Part shown: positions 50,874 through 60,696 of the stretch, piece by piece
Position numbering within the stretch: the stretch's first letter is position 1
How the letters are laid out: every line of letters starts with the position of its first letter
Assembly (NCBI GenBank): GCA_009731425.1
Contig: AP018794.1
Location: 2,115,960-2,179,959 of the forward strand
Direction: 5' to 3'
Source: Lachnospiraceae bacterium KM106-2
GTDB taxonomy: Bacteria > Bacillota > Clostridia > Lachnospirales > Lachnospiraceae
Length of the DNA: 64,000 nt
Notes under the pieces: generated by a model
Database searches by the model: none
What the model was told of the DNA's origin: nothing
What the model saw: only the letters and a program-made list of their open reading frames with translations
Made by a program: the position numbers and the translations under genes

Positions 50874-51008
50874 TCCGTTTCTATTTATCTAAATTATACT
50901 CTCCCTTGACCTATCACTAGATCTGAATACTACTTAGGATAAGAGAGGATACCATTTGTAATTTGCTAACCTGGCATTTATGATTCCATTATCATAAAAA
51001 TAAATCAA

Positions 51009-51062
51009 ATAAAAAAAGAGGATACTATCTCCTTAAATATGAGACGAAAGTACCCCCAGCCA
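51009..51062 (-). promoter_or_regulatory. Possible expression platform of the c-di-GMP riboswitch
   Basis: On the minus strand, TGGCTGG (51062-51056) can pair with CCAGCCA within the aptamer (51127-51121), giving an alternative structure. A short imperfect stem (AAGGA...TCCT-TT) followed by seven T (51017-51011) then looks like a weak terminator. No gene follows. Confidence 0.45.
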
Positions 51063-51115
51063 AGACATAGCTTCCCTTAACTATATCTTAATTAACAAAA
51101 TACAACTTAACACTT

Positions 51116-51184
51116 GCAACTGGCTGGTATAGTTTTCACCTTAACCCCTATAGCTTTGCGTCACTAGGTTTCCCTAGTTTTGCC
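51116..51184 (-). ncRNA. c-di-GMP-I (GEMM-I) riboswitch
   Basis: The minus strand reads GGCAAAACTAGGGAAACCTAG, then TGACGCAAAGCTATAGGGG, TTAAGGTG and ACCAGCCAGTTGC. This matches the GEMM-I consensus: GGCAAACC, GAAA tetraloop, GACGCAAAGCC, then the closing GCCAGNTTGC-like segment. It senses cyclic di-GMP. It has a strong promoter just upstream (51235-51263). There is no open reading frame of note between it and the repeat on its 3' side. Confidence 0.9.
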
Positions 51185-51234
51185 GATTCATCAAATAAAT
51201 TGATTACTAACTAATTCCGTAGTATTGTAGCCAT

Positions 51235-51263
51235 ATTGTAACATATTTAGACTAAAAAATCAA
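51235..51263 (-). promoter_or_regulatory. Promoter of the c-di-GMP-I riboswitch transcript
   Basis: TTGATT (51263-51258 on the minus strand), 17-nt spacer, TACAAT (51240-51235). The transcript would start around 51228, about 44 nt before the aptamer. Confidence 0.72.
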
Positions 51264-51411
51264 TCCTGTCTTCTTGCGGATGTATTTCTTAATATTACAG
51301 TCTGTAAATTTAAGAAAAAGAAGTATTTTCATTAAAATACTTAATATCTAGAATAATAATCACATAGATGCTATAATGTATAAAAATAAGCAGAAAGTTG
51401 GAGATAATTAT

Positions 51412-52419
51412 ATGGGATTATTTATACCGGATCACTATGATCCAAAATTAACAGTACGAGAAACACAAACCGCAATCAAATACATAAGGGATACCTTCCA
51501 GAAAGAATTTGGTCGTGAGATGAATCTAGAACGTATTTCTGCACCTTTGTTTGTCACAAAACGTTCTGGTCTAAATGATAACTTAAATGGAATCGAACGT
51601 CCTGTCTCTTTCGACATGGCTGATATACCAAATGAAGAAGTTGAGGTTGTTCAATCTCTTGCCAAATGGAAACGTATGGCTCTCCATGAATATAATTTCA
51701 ATATCGGTGAAGGACTTTATACGAATATGAATGCGATACGACGTGATGAAGAACTAGACAATACTCATTCCATCTATGTTGATCAATGGGATTGGGAAAA
51801 AGTAATCGCAAAGGAAGACCGTACTGTTGCTACTTTAAAAGAAACAGTTGAGACAATCTTCAAAGTGATCAAACACATGGAACATGAAGTATGGTACAAA
51901 TATCCTCAAGCTGTTTACCATTTACCTGATCAGATCCACTTCATTACAACTGAGGAACTATTAACTAAATATCCGAATAATACTCCAAAGGAACGTGAAA
52001 ATCTAATTGCGAAAGAATTCGGATGTGTCTTCCTTATGAAGATTGGTGATAAATTATCGAACGGAGAGCCACATGATGGTCGTGCACCAGATTACGATGA
52101 CTGGCAATTAAATGGTGATATTTTATTCTGGTTTGAACCATTACAGATGGCACTTGAAATTTCATCTATGGGTATCCGTGTTAGTGAAGAATCGTTAGCT
52201 GCGCAGCTTAAGAAAGCCGGATGTGAAGATCGTAAAGACTTACCATTCCATAAAATGCTTTTAAATGGTGAACTTCCTTATACCATCGGTGGCGGAATCG
52301 GTCAATCCAGATTATGTATGCTATTACTTGGCCGTGCTCACGTAGGTGAAGTTCAGTCCAGTATTTGGTCAGAGCAAATGCGTACAGAATGTGCAAAACA
52401 TAATATGTTTTTACTTTAG
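51412..52419 (+). CDS. asnA: Aspartate-ammonia ligase (asparagine synthetase A)
   Basis: This 335-residue enzyme makes asparagine from aspartate, ammonia and ATP, and has a class-II aaRS fold. Motifs are [53 protein letters not shown] and, near the end, [26 protein letters not shown]. The ATG at 51412 has GGAGA upstream; the ORF beginning at 51376 overlaps the -10 box TATAAT (51372-51377). No T-box is visible in the leader. It forms a single-gene transcript. Confidence 0.96.
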   Translation: MGLFIPDHYDPKLTVRETQTAIKYIRDTFQKEFGREMNLERISAPLFVTKRSGLNDNLNGIERPVSFDMADIPNEEVEVVQSLAKWKRMALHEYNFNIGEGLYTNMNAIRRDEELDNTHSIYVDQWDWEKVIAKEDRTVATLKETVETIFKVIKHMEHEVWYKYPQAVYHLPDQIHFITTEELLTKYPNNTPKERENLIAKEFGCVFLMKIGDKLSNGEPHDGRAPDYDDWQLNGDILFWFEPLQMALEISSMGIRVSEESLAAQLKKAGCEDRKDLPFHKMLLNGELPYTIGGGIGQSRLCMLLLGRAHVGEVQSSIWSEQMRTECAKHNMFLL

Positions 52420-52435
52420 TACTTATTGCCTCAAC

Positions 52436-52474
52436 AAAAAAACTCTTGGATCTTAATGATCCAAGAGTTTTTTG
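52436..52474. terminator. Bidirectional terminator between asnA and the L,D-transpeptidase
   Basis: AACTCTTGGATC-TTAAT-GATCCAAGAGTT, with A-run and T-run on either side. Confidence 0.9.
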
Positions 52475-52497
52475 TTATTACTCTATTCTTATTTTAG

Positions 52498-53880
52498 TTA
52501 GTACACAATAACAGGTACTCCCTTTTCGATGTTTTCAAATATTGTCTTTGCAACGGCAGGTGGTAAATTAACACATCCATGGGAACCTGAAGTCTTATAA
52601 ATACTTCCACCAAATTTACCATGTCTCCAATTTGCATCATGAAGTCCTTGATCTCCGTTAAATGGCATCCAGTATTCAACTGGCTGGCTATAACCTTGTC
52701 CTTTTAAGGTCTGCTTACGCTGTAAAAATGTAATAGAGAATACTCCAAGTTTTGTACCATGTCCTTTCGCAAGGTTACCACTTACACAAGATGATTCTAC
52801 TACTAATTTTCCCTCTTTATAAAACCATACATGCTGAGTTGCGATATTCACCTCTACATACGTATTACCAATATCGTCATCGCCATATTGTCTTGCTTTC
52901 TGATAATAATTTGGTTCTTTTACCTTTTTCTCACCTTTTTTAATAGCTTCGATGATTTCTTTCTTCTCTGCCACACGATTTAACCACCATCCGTAATCAC
53001 CTCCGGCAGTCTGTATCGTCTTTCCTGATGTTGTTTTAAAAGTTCGTGTCTTTCCAAATGTATTATATGTCTTTCCGATATAGTCAACAAATTCTCCAAC
53101 TTTAGCTTCATCGATAGAAACATTATCTTTGTCATCAAGTACGATCATCTGACTGATCTTTGCACCATCTAGTATCTCTGTCTTTTCACCAAATTGATAA
53201 GTAAGTTCAGCTTGTGTATAGAGATTTGCTAATTTTTGTGCTTCTAATAGATGGCTATCTTCACTTGTGATGGTTGGTTTTACATAACAATCAGATTCTT
53301 CAATAGAAACTTCTGATTGTAAATTAGTGATGGCTTCCTTGATCACATCATAGAATTTATCTTTATCAACGGTTGTACCTTGTACTTCTTTTACGATTTC
53401 GTATCCGCCGTTTTTATACTCGGATAATGTAGCATTCTCTGGGGCTGTTACATTTGCTTCCTTAAAACAATTAAAACGTTCGTACACATAATCTAATAAT
53501 TTCTTACTATATGTAATACTTTCTCCGCTTTCATAATTTGTCTTCTTAAATAAATTTGCTACCCAGCCAAATTTATTCTGTTGATCTTTAAAACTATCAA
53601 GATCAATTTCATACTTTAATTTTAAATCTATGTCATTACCTATGATCTTATCAGTCTTACCATTTCTCTCACTAATCTTCATTACATAAGTAGTAACCTT
53701 CTTTGCGATTAGTTTGTCCGCTTCATCAACAGTCTTATTCGAACAATTCACTCCATTAATAATCGTATTTGGTAAAAAATGACCTTCATAATAAAAAGCC
53801 ATACCGAAATAAATGATCAATACGGCGAAAATAGCAATTCCTAAAATCATAAAAACTGATTTATTCTTTGTTTTTTTCAT
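52498..53880 (-). CDS. L,D-transpeptidase (YkuD) with VanW/PG-binding-like N-terminal region
   Basis: This 460-residue protein has one N-terminal membrane anchor (SVFMILGIAIFAVLIIYFGMAFYY). Two PG_binding_4-like regions follow, and the C-terminal YkuD catalytic domain has the conserved SGSHGCVNLPP motif with Cys and His. The region VNIATQHVWFYKEGKLVVESSCVSG is typical of the domain entrance. It makes 3-3 cross-links or attaches proteins in peptidoglycan. The ATG at 53880 is chosen on spacing from GAGAGG; the ATG at 53892 is also possible. It is a single-gene transcript. Confidence 0.93.
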   Translation of the reverse strand: MKKTKNKSVFMILGIAIFAVLIIYFGMAFYYEGHFLPNTIINGVNCSNKTVDEADKLIAKKVTTYVMKISERNGKTDKIIGNDIDLKLKYEIDLDSFKDQQNKFGWVANLFKKTNYESGESITYSKKLLDYVYERFNCFKEANVTAPENATLSEYKNGGYEIVKEVQGTTVDKDKFYDVIKEAITNLQSEVSIEESDCYVKPTITSEDSHLLEAQKLANLYTQAELTYQFGEKTEILDGAKISQMIVLDDKDNVSIDEAKVGEFVDYIGKTYNTFGKTRTFKTTSGKTIQTAGGDYGWWLNRVAEKKEIIEAIKKGEKKVKEPNYYQKARQYGDDDIGNTYVEVNIATQHVWFYKEGKLVVESSCVSGNLAKGHGTKLGVFSITFLQRKQTLKGQGYSQPVEYWMPFNGDQGLHDANWRHGKFGGSIYKTSGSHGCVNLPPAVAKTIFENIEKGVPVIVY

Positions 53881-54205
53881 TCCAGTAGACATCCTCTCTT
53901 ATATTTCTCTTATTCTTCCGTTTTCTATTATACTATGATTTGATGGAAATTGTTTAAACATTTTGTAAATTGTTAAAATTACCATTCCTTTCGGCCCTTC
54001 TTTTTCCTCTTTTATACATGCCAATTTATGGTTCTATTTACAAATTCAAGGTGTATTCCTCAAAAAGACATTTGTTTTTTAACATTTATTATCTTTTCAT
54101 CCATTTTAAACCAATATTGGAAAATTATATGTATTGCGATTATTGTCGAATTCTAAGATTATATACATATGACAAAATTTAAATAAAATGGATAGGAGAA
54201 ATAAG

Positions 54206-55759
54206 ATGAAGAAAAATGAAACAAAACAAAAAGTGTCATTTATCGAAAAAATCGGCTCCAAAATACCTGATCCAGTTATTATATTTATCTGTTTATACGC
54301 AATTGTAATGATCATTACAGGTATTTTTGGAGGACATCAATTCGAAACTGTCGGCAACGATGGAAGTACAACTATAAATACAATTCAAAATATGTTTACT
54401 ACAGAAAACATAAGATGGATGTTTGACAATGCATTACTAAATAACTGGTTAGGATACTCTCATGGTATCTTAGGTACTATCTTAATCGTAATGTTTGGTA
54501 TCGGTATCGCTGAAGAATCTGGTTTACTATCTGCATTGATCCGTAAGATCAGCGGAAATATTTCAGAACGTTTCTTACCATACTTATTAGTATTTATCGG
54601 AATTATGAGTAATATTGCTTCCGATGCTGGTTACTTAATTGTTATTCCATTAGCTGGGCTATTATACTTAGGGCTTAAAAAGAACCCATTGATCGGTATG
54701 TTCGCGGCATTCGCCGGTGTATCTGCTGGTTTCAGTGCTAACTTAATTCCTGCAACTGTAATCGATGTTATCATCGGTTCTAATGCACAGGCATTTGCAA
54801 GTTCACAAGGTGTTCCATTTGTAAATGGTAATGGTGCTGCATTAAATCCTTACACAATGCATTACTACTTTATGTTAGCATCTACTGCTTTATTAGTATT
54901 TTTAGGTGGATTTATTACAAACAAAGTAGTTCGTCCTAAATTCGAAAAAATGGACTATACCGTTCCTGCTGATATCAGTATTTCTGAATTCGGTGTATCT
55001 AAAGAAGAAAAGAAAGCACTTCGTTGGTCTGGTCTTGGATTCATCCTTTCTGGTATCATCGTTTTTGCACTTGCTATGGGACCTCTAGCTGAATATAAAA
55101 CAGTATTAGAGGACGGAACTAGCAAAACAGTTACACCTTACCTTGATAACATTATCCTATTGATCACTTTCATCTTCTTTACAAGTGGTTTATTCTACGG
55201 ATATGCTATTAAAAAATTCAAAACCTTAAATGATGTTGTCGCTGCTATGAGTAAACAGCTTGGAACAATGGGATATGTACTTGTATTAACATTCTTCTGT
55301 TATAACTTCCTTGCATTATTAACTTATACAGGACTTGGAACTTATATTACATTCATCGGTGCAAAAGGATTAGAATTATTAGGCTTATCCAAATCACCTA
55401 CCTTATTAATCATTGGTTTCATCATAGTAACAGCGATCATCAACTTATTCGTTGGTGGTTTAACATCGAAATGGATGTTACTTGGACCGATCTTCGTTCC
55501 AATGTTATACAAAGCAAATCCAAATATGACACCAGATGTAGTTGCTGCAGCCTACCGTTTAGCTGACTCTTCAACTAACATCATCACTCCATTAATGAGT
55601 TATGCCGGTGTTATCTTAATCTATGTAAGAAAGTATAAAGAAGACTTCAGCGTTGGTAACTTAATCTCCGCAATGATGCCTTACTCCATCTCTTTCTTAA
55701 TTGCATGGACATTATTATTACTTGGATTTATCACTTTTGGAATTCCTCTAGGATTCTAA
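54206..55759 (+). CDS. AbgT-family transporter
   Basis: This 517-residue membrane protein is of the AbgT family (p-aminobenzoyl-glutamate uptake or antimetabolite efflux). Signature segments are KIGSKIPDPVIIFICLYAIVMIITG near the start, GIGIAEESGLLSALIRK, GIMSNIASDAGYLIVIPLAG, GVSAGFSANLIPATVIDVIIG and FVGGLTSKWMLLGPIFVPML. The start at 54206 has AGGAG 8 nt upstream. The upstream region 53893-54205 (313 bp) holds a possible TTGCGA-N17-GATTAT promoter but no known riboswitch. The gene is followed by a strong terminator. Whether it imports or exports is open. Confidence 0.9.
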   Translation: MKKNETKQKVSFIEKIGSKIPDPVIIFICLYAIVMIITGIFGGHQFETVGNDGSTTINTIQNMFTTENIRWMFDNALLNNWLGYSHGILGTILIVMFGIGIAEESGLLSALIRKISGNISERFLPYLLVFIGIMSNIASDAGYLIVIPLAGLLYLGLKKNPLIGMFAAFAGVSAGFSANLIPATVIDVIIGSNAQAFASSQGVPFVNGNGAALNPYTMHYYFMLASTALLVFLGGFITNKVVRPKFEKMDYTVPADISISEFGVSKEEKKALRWSGLGFILSGIIVFALAMGPLAEYKTVLEDGTSKTVTPYLDNIILLITFIFFTSGLFYGYAIKKFKTLNDVVAAMSKQLGTMGYVLVLTFFCYNFLALLTYTGLGTYITFIGAKGLELLGLSKSPTLLIIGFIIVTAIINLFVGGLTSKWMLLGPIFVPMLYKANPNMTPDVVAAAYRLADSSTNIITPLMSYAGVILIYVRKYKEDFSVGNLISAMMPYSISFLIAWTLLLLGFITFGIPLGF

Positions 55760-55764
55760 TAGAT

Positions 55765-55800
55765 AAAAAGCGACTCACGATAAATGTGAGTCGCTTTTTT
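55765..55800. terminator. Bidirectional terminator between the AbgT gene and the ABC pair
   Basis: GCGACTCAC-GATAAAT-GTGAGTCGC with A-run on the left and T-run on the right. Confidence 0.92.
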
Positions 55801-55810
55801 TATTATGTTC

Positions 55811-57586
55811 TTATGCTTCTAGTTGATAATTCTCTGCCTGTGACATAAATAGTTTATAGTATAGACTATCTTTTTTCTGCATCAAATGTTCATGAGAGTC
55901 GAAATCTGATACGGTTCCACCATCCAGAATCAGAATCTTATCACAAAAGACAGAACTAGACATTCTATGCGAGATATAAATAGCGGTTTTATCTTGAACC
56001 AGTTCATTGAAATTATTATAAATATCGGCTTCTGCTAATGGATCTAATGCAGATGTTGGTTCATCCAGTATAATGAGGGAGGCCTCTTTATAAAGGGCTC
56101 GCGCAATAGCTACTTTCTGCTTTTGTCCACCAGACATATCGATTCCTCTCTCATCATATTCCTTACCAAAGATCGTATCAATTCCATCTGCTAATTCATC
56201 AACCTTCTTCTCTAATCCAACCTGTCTGATAATATGATCGATCTTTGCAGTATCTCCATTTTTATTACAAGAGACATTCTCTCTGATCGTAAAGTCAAAT
56301 AACTTAAAGTCTTGGAATACGGCTGCTATTCTTGCCATATAAGTCTTGTAATCATATTCAAAGATGTCTCTTCCATTAATATAAATCGTTCCGCTTGTCG
56401 GATGATATAATCTGGCGATCAATTTGATCAAGGTTGTCTTTCCAGCGCCATTTAATCCTACAATCGAAATCTTTTGACCTTTATGAAATTCAAATGAAAC
56501 ATGCTCTAATACAAGCTTCTCACTACCCGGATAAGCAAATGAGACATCTTCAAATTTCACCTCTTCGATGGAACCCTCAAATGGCACCATTCCAGTCTCC
56601 TCTTTAGCATCTGGAAGTTCCATAAACTCTACAAATGGATCTAAATATCCAATTAATTGAACAACATTTACTATTTTTTCGAGAAGAGTTCCGATGGTAC
56701 TCGTAAAATTAATCACAGCGGATACATACATGGTAAATGATCCGATTCCGATCTTAGGACCGAATTTACTAGAAAGTACTCTAAGTCCAACATAGCCATA
56801 AGCGATCGTTGCCTGAAGATCCGATAAGATACTTAATCCACCGCGTAAAAATCCTTCCTTATGATGAAACTTCGCAAACCAGCGATTTACATCTACATTA
56901 ATATTGGTAATCTGATCGGTTAATAGATCTTTCATATCATAAATTCGAACATCTTTTTGTAATGCAGTCTCAAATACTAGATCAATATAGTATCCATATT
57001 TTCGATTGACCGGTATGATATTCTGAAACATATCCCTTAAGAACTTATTAAATCCTAATAATAATCCAACCGATGCTGCTACGGTAACAAGTAATGCAAG
57101 TAATAATAAGACGTTCAATGTCGAGATGATCACCAATAGACCTGTTATCGTAACAATGCCATTTAACACACTTGCAAGAGATACGATCATTTGCTCAAGA
57201 ACACTTTGGTTGGTAATTGCAAAGACTGCTCTTTCTTTTAAATCTAGATAATATGGATTCTCCAAATAAGAGTATTCCACTGCCATGATCTTCTGTGCCA
57301 TTGCTCGATTCATCATATCCTTAACATACTGTGCTTTGATATCAATTGCTCTCTTCAGTGTTTTTTCTAGTAAGCCAAAGAGTAAATTAGAACAGACGAT
57401 CGCACCACCATATAGTAACAGCATATTACTATCTTTCGCACCGATCAGCTCATCGATCAGATACTTCGGTAGAATCACGTTGGCAAATAATCTACCACTC
57501 GTTACAATTGCTTGTGATATCACTAGGATAATATAGGAAGGGGATACCTTAATTGCTAAATGCAAAAACATCTTTAGATTTTTCAT
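55811..57586 (-). CDS. ABC transporter, fused membrane and ATPase (second of pair)
   Basis: This 591-residue half-transporter has six helices in the first 320 residues and an ATPase domain with Walker A VGLNGAGKTTLIK, Q-loop AAVFQDFKLF, signature DMSGGQKQKVAIARAL, Walker B LIILDEPTSALDP and H-loop YISHRMSS. It overlaps the upstream half-transporter by 4 nt (ATGA), so the two likely form a heterodimer. Substrates may be a lipid, a peptide or a drug. The operon begins with a HTH regulator. Confidence 0.9.
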   Translation of the reverse strand: MKNLKMFLHLAIKVSPSYIILVISQAIVTSGRLFANVILPKYLIDELIGAKDSNMLLLYGGAIVCSNLLFGLLEKTLKRAIDIKAQYVKDMMNRAMAQKIMAVEYSYLENPYYLDLKERAVFAITNQSVLEQMIVSLASVLNGIVTITGLLVIISTLNVLLLLALLVTVAASVGLLLGFNKFLRDMFQNIIPVNRKYGYYIDLVFETALQKDVRIYDMKDLLTDQITNINVDVNRWFAKFHHKEGFLRGGLSILSDLQATIAYGYVGLRVLSSKFGPKIGIGSFTMYVSAVINFTSTIGTLLEKIVNVVQLIGYLDPFVEFMELPDAKEETGMVPFEGSIEEVKFEDVSFAYPGSEKLVLEHVSFEFHKGQKISIVGLNGAGKTTLIKLIARLYHPTSGTIYINGRDIFEYDYKTYMARIAAVFQDFKLFDFTIRENVSCNKNGDTAKIDHIIRQVGLEKKVDELADGIDTIFGKEYDERGIDMSGGQKQKVAIARALYKEASLIILDEPTSALDPLAEADIYNNFNELVQDKTAIYISHRMSSSVFCDKILILDGGTVSDFDSHEHLMQKKDSLYYKLFMSQAENYQLEA

Positions 57587-59388
57587 GCGACATCTCCCCC
57601 TTCCTGATAATACTTTCCTTGAACTACAAACATATCGTAATACGTTCCTTTCTTGGCCATTAGCTCATCATGAGTTCCATATTCGCGCAATCCATTTTCA
57701 TCAAATAATGCAATCTTGTCACAGAACTTTGTACTTGCAAGACGATGTGAGATATAAACTGCTGTCTTATGACTGACCAGATCGTTAAATCCTTCATAAA
57801 TCTCCGCCTCTGCAAGTGCATCTAATGCTGCCGTCGGTTCATCTAAAATAACCATATTAGCATCTTTATAAAGGGCTCTGGCAATGCTTAATTTCTGTCG
57901 TTCTCCGCCTGAGAAATCTGTTCCTTCTGGATCAATGACTTTTAACATCATCTGATCTAATTTCTTTTCAAATCCTTTTACTTTATCCCCAAGACCGACT
58001 CTCTCCAAACAATCCATGGCTTTCGCCTCATTTACCTCGCCTAATCTGCAAGAAAGGTTCTCTCCGATGGTAAAAGCCATTACATTAATATCTTGGAATA
58101 CTGCAGAAAACATACTGTAATATTCTTCTTTATCGAATTCCTGAATTGGAATTCCATTAACCAAGATCTCACCGGAAGTTGGTTCAAACATTCCTGTGAT
58201 CAACTTAACAATGGTAGTCTTACCAGCACCGTTAATACCAACGATCGCTAATTTCTCACCTTTATGTATTGTAAAATTCAAATGATTCAATATGTACTTA
58301 TCCGTTTTTGGATATTTAAAGCTAACATCCTTAAATGTTATCTCTAAGGTATCTCCCTGTATTGCTTTTCGGGTACCTTTGTTCTTAATAAAGCTAGGAT
58401 CTTCTATGAAACTAAAGTAATCATAGACATATTGTCCTTCTTTTAAAATATGTACTACTTTCTCCATTCCTTGTTTCAACTGAGTGGAAAGCATAGTGAT
58501 CGCGGTCAGATACATACTAAAGTCTGCAATGCTCATTCCGTTTACCACATAGTAAATTAAGAGTCCATACGTTAATCCATCAGAAATTAGTAATGCTGCT
58601 AATTCTAAGAATCCTAACGCATATTCTCTGTTTTTGATCATACGTAGAATAGCTCCATAATTTTTGATCTCATCTTTATAATTATGAAGAATTCTCTTCT
58701 CAAACCCATAGATTCGAATATCTTTTCCATATCCAAAATCATGGGTAACTTTATTATAATAACTTTTCTTTCTATCTGCTTTCGCTAATGGTTTTTTCTT
58801 GGAATATTCGTATTTCTGCTGCATACGGGCAACTTGCAACGTAACAGCGATACTTCCAAGCAAACCAATCAAGATTAGAATACTTTGTCTTCCAATAAAG
58901 ATACTTAACAATAAGACTACCAGGACATAATATGGCATTTCAAACAGGTCATGAGATACCCCTTCTAGTCCATCCGCATTATTACTGGTTGCCTCGATGG
59001 CACGTTCATGCTCTTCAAAAAATATAGAGTCTTCATGGTAAGGATAGTCCATCGTAAGTAACTTCTTACAAGTATCTCTTAGCAATTCCATTCGGAAATT
59101 AGTCAAAATAGGATATCCACAGTTAAGGATTAAATTTTTGGCAAATCCAAATAGAGATGCAAGTATAAAGTATCCAGCTACTACAGTCAGCAAGTAATGA
59201 GTACTTGCATTATCTCCTTTCATAAATTCAGTAATTAATACTTTGGGTAAAATTACTGATAAGAATGGATAAACGGTAGCTACAATCATGTAGAGAACTG
59301 ATAATACGATAATAAGCCGGCAGGATTTCATTATTTTCCTGAGCAATTTTTTCAGTGTCAAACCGACTGGATATTTATTATCTTTCAT
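57583..59388 (-). CDS. ABC transporter, fused membrane and ATPase (first of pair)
   Basis: This 601-residue half-transporter has helices in the first 330 residues, then Walker A GINGAGKTTIVKL, Q-loop SAVFQDINVM, signature DFSGGERQKLSIARAL, Walker B MVILDEPTAALDA and H-loop YISHRLAS. The signature and Walker motifs are intact in both partners, so both sites could hydrolyse ATP. AAGGAG precedes its start. It lies 16 nt after the HTH regulator and probably belongs to the same transcript. Confidence 0.9.
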   Translation of the reverse strand: MKDNKYPVGLTLKKLLRKIMKSCRLIIVLSVLYMIVATVYPFLSVILPKVLITEFMKGDNASTHYLLTVVAGYFILASLFGFAKNLILNCGYPILTNFRMELLRDTCKKLLTMDYPYHEDSIFFEEHERAIEATSNNADGLEGVSHDLFEMPYYVLVVLLLSIFIGRQSILILIGLLGSIAVTLQVARMQQKYEYSKKKPLAKADRKKSYYNKVTHDFGYGKDIRIYGFEKRILHNYKDEIKNYGAILRMIKNREYALGFLELAALLISDGLTYGLLIYYVVNGMSIADFSMYLTAITMLSTQLKQGMEKVVHILKEGQYVYDYFSFIEDPSFIKNKGTRKAIQGDTLEITFKDVSFKYPKTDKYILNHLNFTIHKGEKLAIVGINGAGKTTIVKLITGMFEPTSGEILVNGIPIQEFDKEEYYSMFSAVFQDINVMAFTIGENLSCRLGEVNEAKAMDCLERVGLGDKVKGFEKKLDQMMLKVIDPEGTDFSGGERQKLSIARALYKDANMVILDEPTAALDALAEAEIYEGFNDLVSHKTAVYISHRLASTKFCDKIALFDENGLREYGTHDELMAKKGTYYDMFVVQGKYYQEGGDVA

Positions 59389-59404
59389 TTACTCCTTCTT
59401 CCTT

Positions 59405-60487
59405 TCAATCTTTTATTTGTTTTGTAAATTCATATATTATATCAGCCAAAGACTTAAAGGTCTCTGGCAAAATATCATAACATACAAGACGACTTCTCTT
59501 TTTCTCATTTTTGATCAATGCTGTAATGAGTTTGCTTTGTAACAATAAGCTCATATGGTGAGACACCGTAGCCGGTGTTAAGGAAAGTTCCTCTGCAATT
59601 TCTTGAACATACATCGGGCGTTTTTGTAATAAACGTAAGATCTTTAATCTACTTTCATCTGAGATTGCTTTTGTCGCATCCATCAGAAATCGCTCTCTCT
59701 TCTTCTTATCTACCTCATGCTCCGTTAATTGATATACATACAAGCCTACAATTACAGTTAGGGATTCCATCTCTTCCTCTAGATAATAAGAGATAGAATT
59801 ATAGCCCATAATACTAATACTGATATCAAGATCCTCTCTCTCTAACTCAATTCCAAACCCTTTCTTAGTCAATCTTTCACGATATTCAGGCTGTTCAATA
59901 TACCAGATTAATTGCTTGATATCCTCTTCCACAATAAAGGCATATTTCTTTAATACCTTTGCGACACGATTTAATAATGATACGGTATTGGAATAAAATT
60001 CAGCTCTTCTATGATAAATAGTTACTAATACCATCTGCTCTGCCATTTCTAGATCAGAATGATTTATCGCAGTAAAAAGCTGATCAAAATCAGTAAAATG
60101 ATCTACTTCCTTTCTGACATTCGCCCAACCATAATAAATATCTTCAATAAATGCTAATATGTAATCGACGAATTGGTCTTTACTCACATCACACTCCCCA
60201 TGAAAAAGATAGTATTTCGCAAACTGCGCATATACACTCTGGGATGGTTCATCCCCTTCAATACAGGATAGAAACCATTCATCGTCTGGTATTAGAGATT
60301 CTATTTCTTTCATTACCAATTCTTTATATGCCTCATATCTGGAGAAAATTTTCTCAATATCTTCTCTCTTTTCTCCATCTTGTATCCTGTGTTTTATAAT
60401 CTCCTCTACGGAGTCTTTCTTATATCTGGCTAATGCTAATGCTGCCTCAAAAAACCATCTTGGTTCTTTCTGCAATTTCCAATTCAT
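59405..60487 (-). CDS. ArsR-type HTH regulator with a long N-terminal region
   Basis: This 360-residue protein has a C-terminal winged helix-turn-helix (DESRLKILRLLQKRPMYVQEIAEELSLTPATVSHHMSLLLQSKLI). The first 270 residues are soluble, mostly helical and of no family I recognise. Most ArsR proteins have only about 100 residues, so the extension may sense a ligand or the ABC pair. It is the first gene in the operon with two half-transporters. Autoregulation is likely but no operator is seen. Confidence 0.82.
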   Translation of the reverse strand: MNWKLQKEPRWFFEAALALARYKKDSVEEIIKHRIQDGEKREDIEKIFSRYEAYKELVMKEIESLIPDDEWFLSCIEGDEPSQSVYAQFAKYYLFHGECDVSKDQFVDYILAFIEDIYYGWANVRKEVDHFTDFDQLFTAINHSDLEMAEQMVLVTIYHRRAEFYSNTVSLLNRVAKVLKKYAFIVEEDIKQLIWYIEQPEYRERLTKKGFGIELEREDLDISISIMGYNSISYYLEEEMESLTVIVGLYVYQLTEHEVDKKKRERFLMDATKAISDESRLKILRLLQKRPMYVQEIAEELSLTPATVSHHMSLLLQSKLITALIKNEKKRSRLVCYDILPETFKSLADIIYEFTKQIKD

Positions 60488-60646
60488 ATCCGCACCTCTT
60501 TTACCATATTCTTCATGTTAGATATTAATCTATCATCATCTTAGATGTCTGTCAATCATCATCGATAATTACCTAATAAAATAAAGTTGTAATCCAATTA
60601 AAGTTTGTTTATAAGGCAGTTTATTTATCTTTTTAACGCGTTAACT

Positions 60647-60689
60647 AAAAAAAAGATAGAGACCCATTACTAGGTCTCTATCTCTTTTA
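60647..60689 (-). terminator. Terminator of the LysM protein gene
   Basis: GATAGAGACC pairs with GGTCTCTATC around CATTACTA. A-run upstream on the plus strand gives a U-run on the minus strand, immediately after the stop at 60697. Confidence 0.85.
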
Positions 60690-60696
60690 TCTAAAA

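Noticed and set aside
51321..51342. Perfect palindrome AAGTATTTT-CATT-AAAATACTT upstream of asnA as a terminator
   Set aside because: All A/T, no U-run after it on either strand. It may be an operator, but nothing supports that beyond symmetry.
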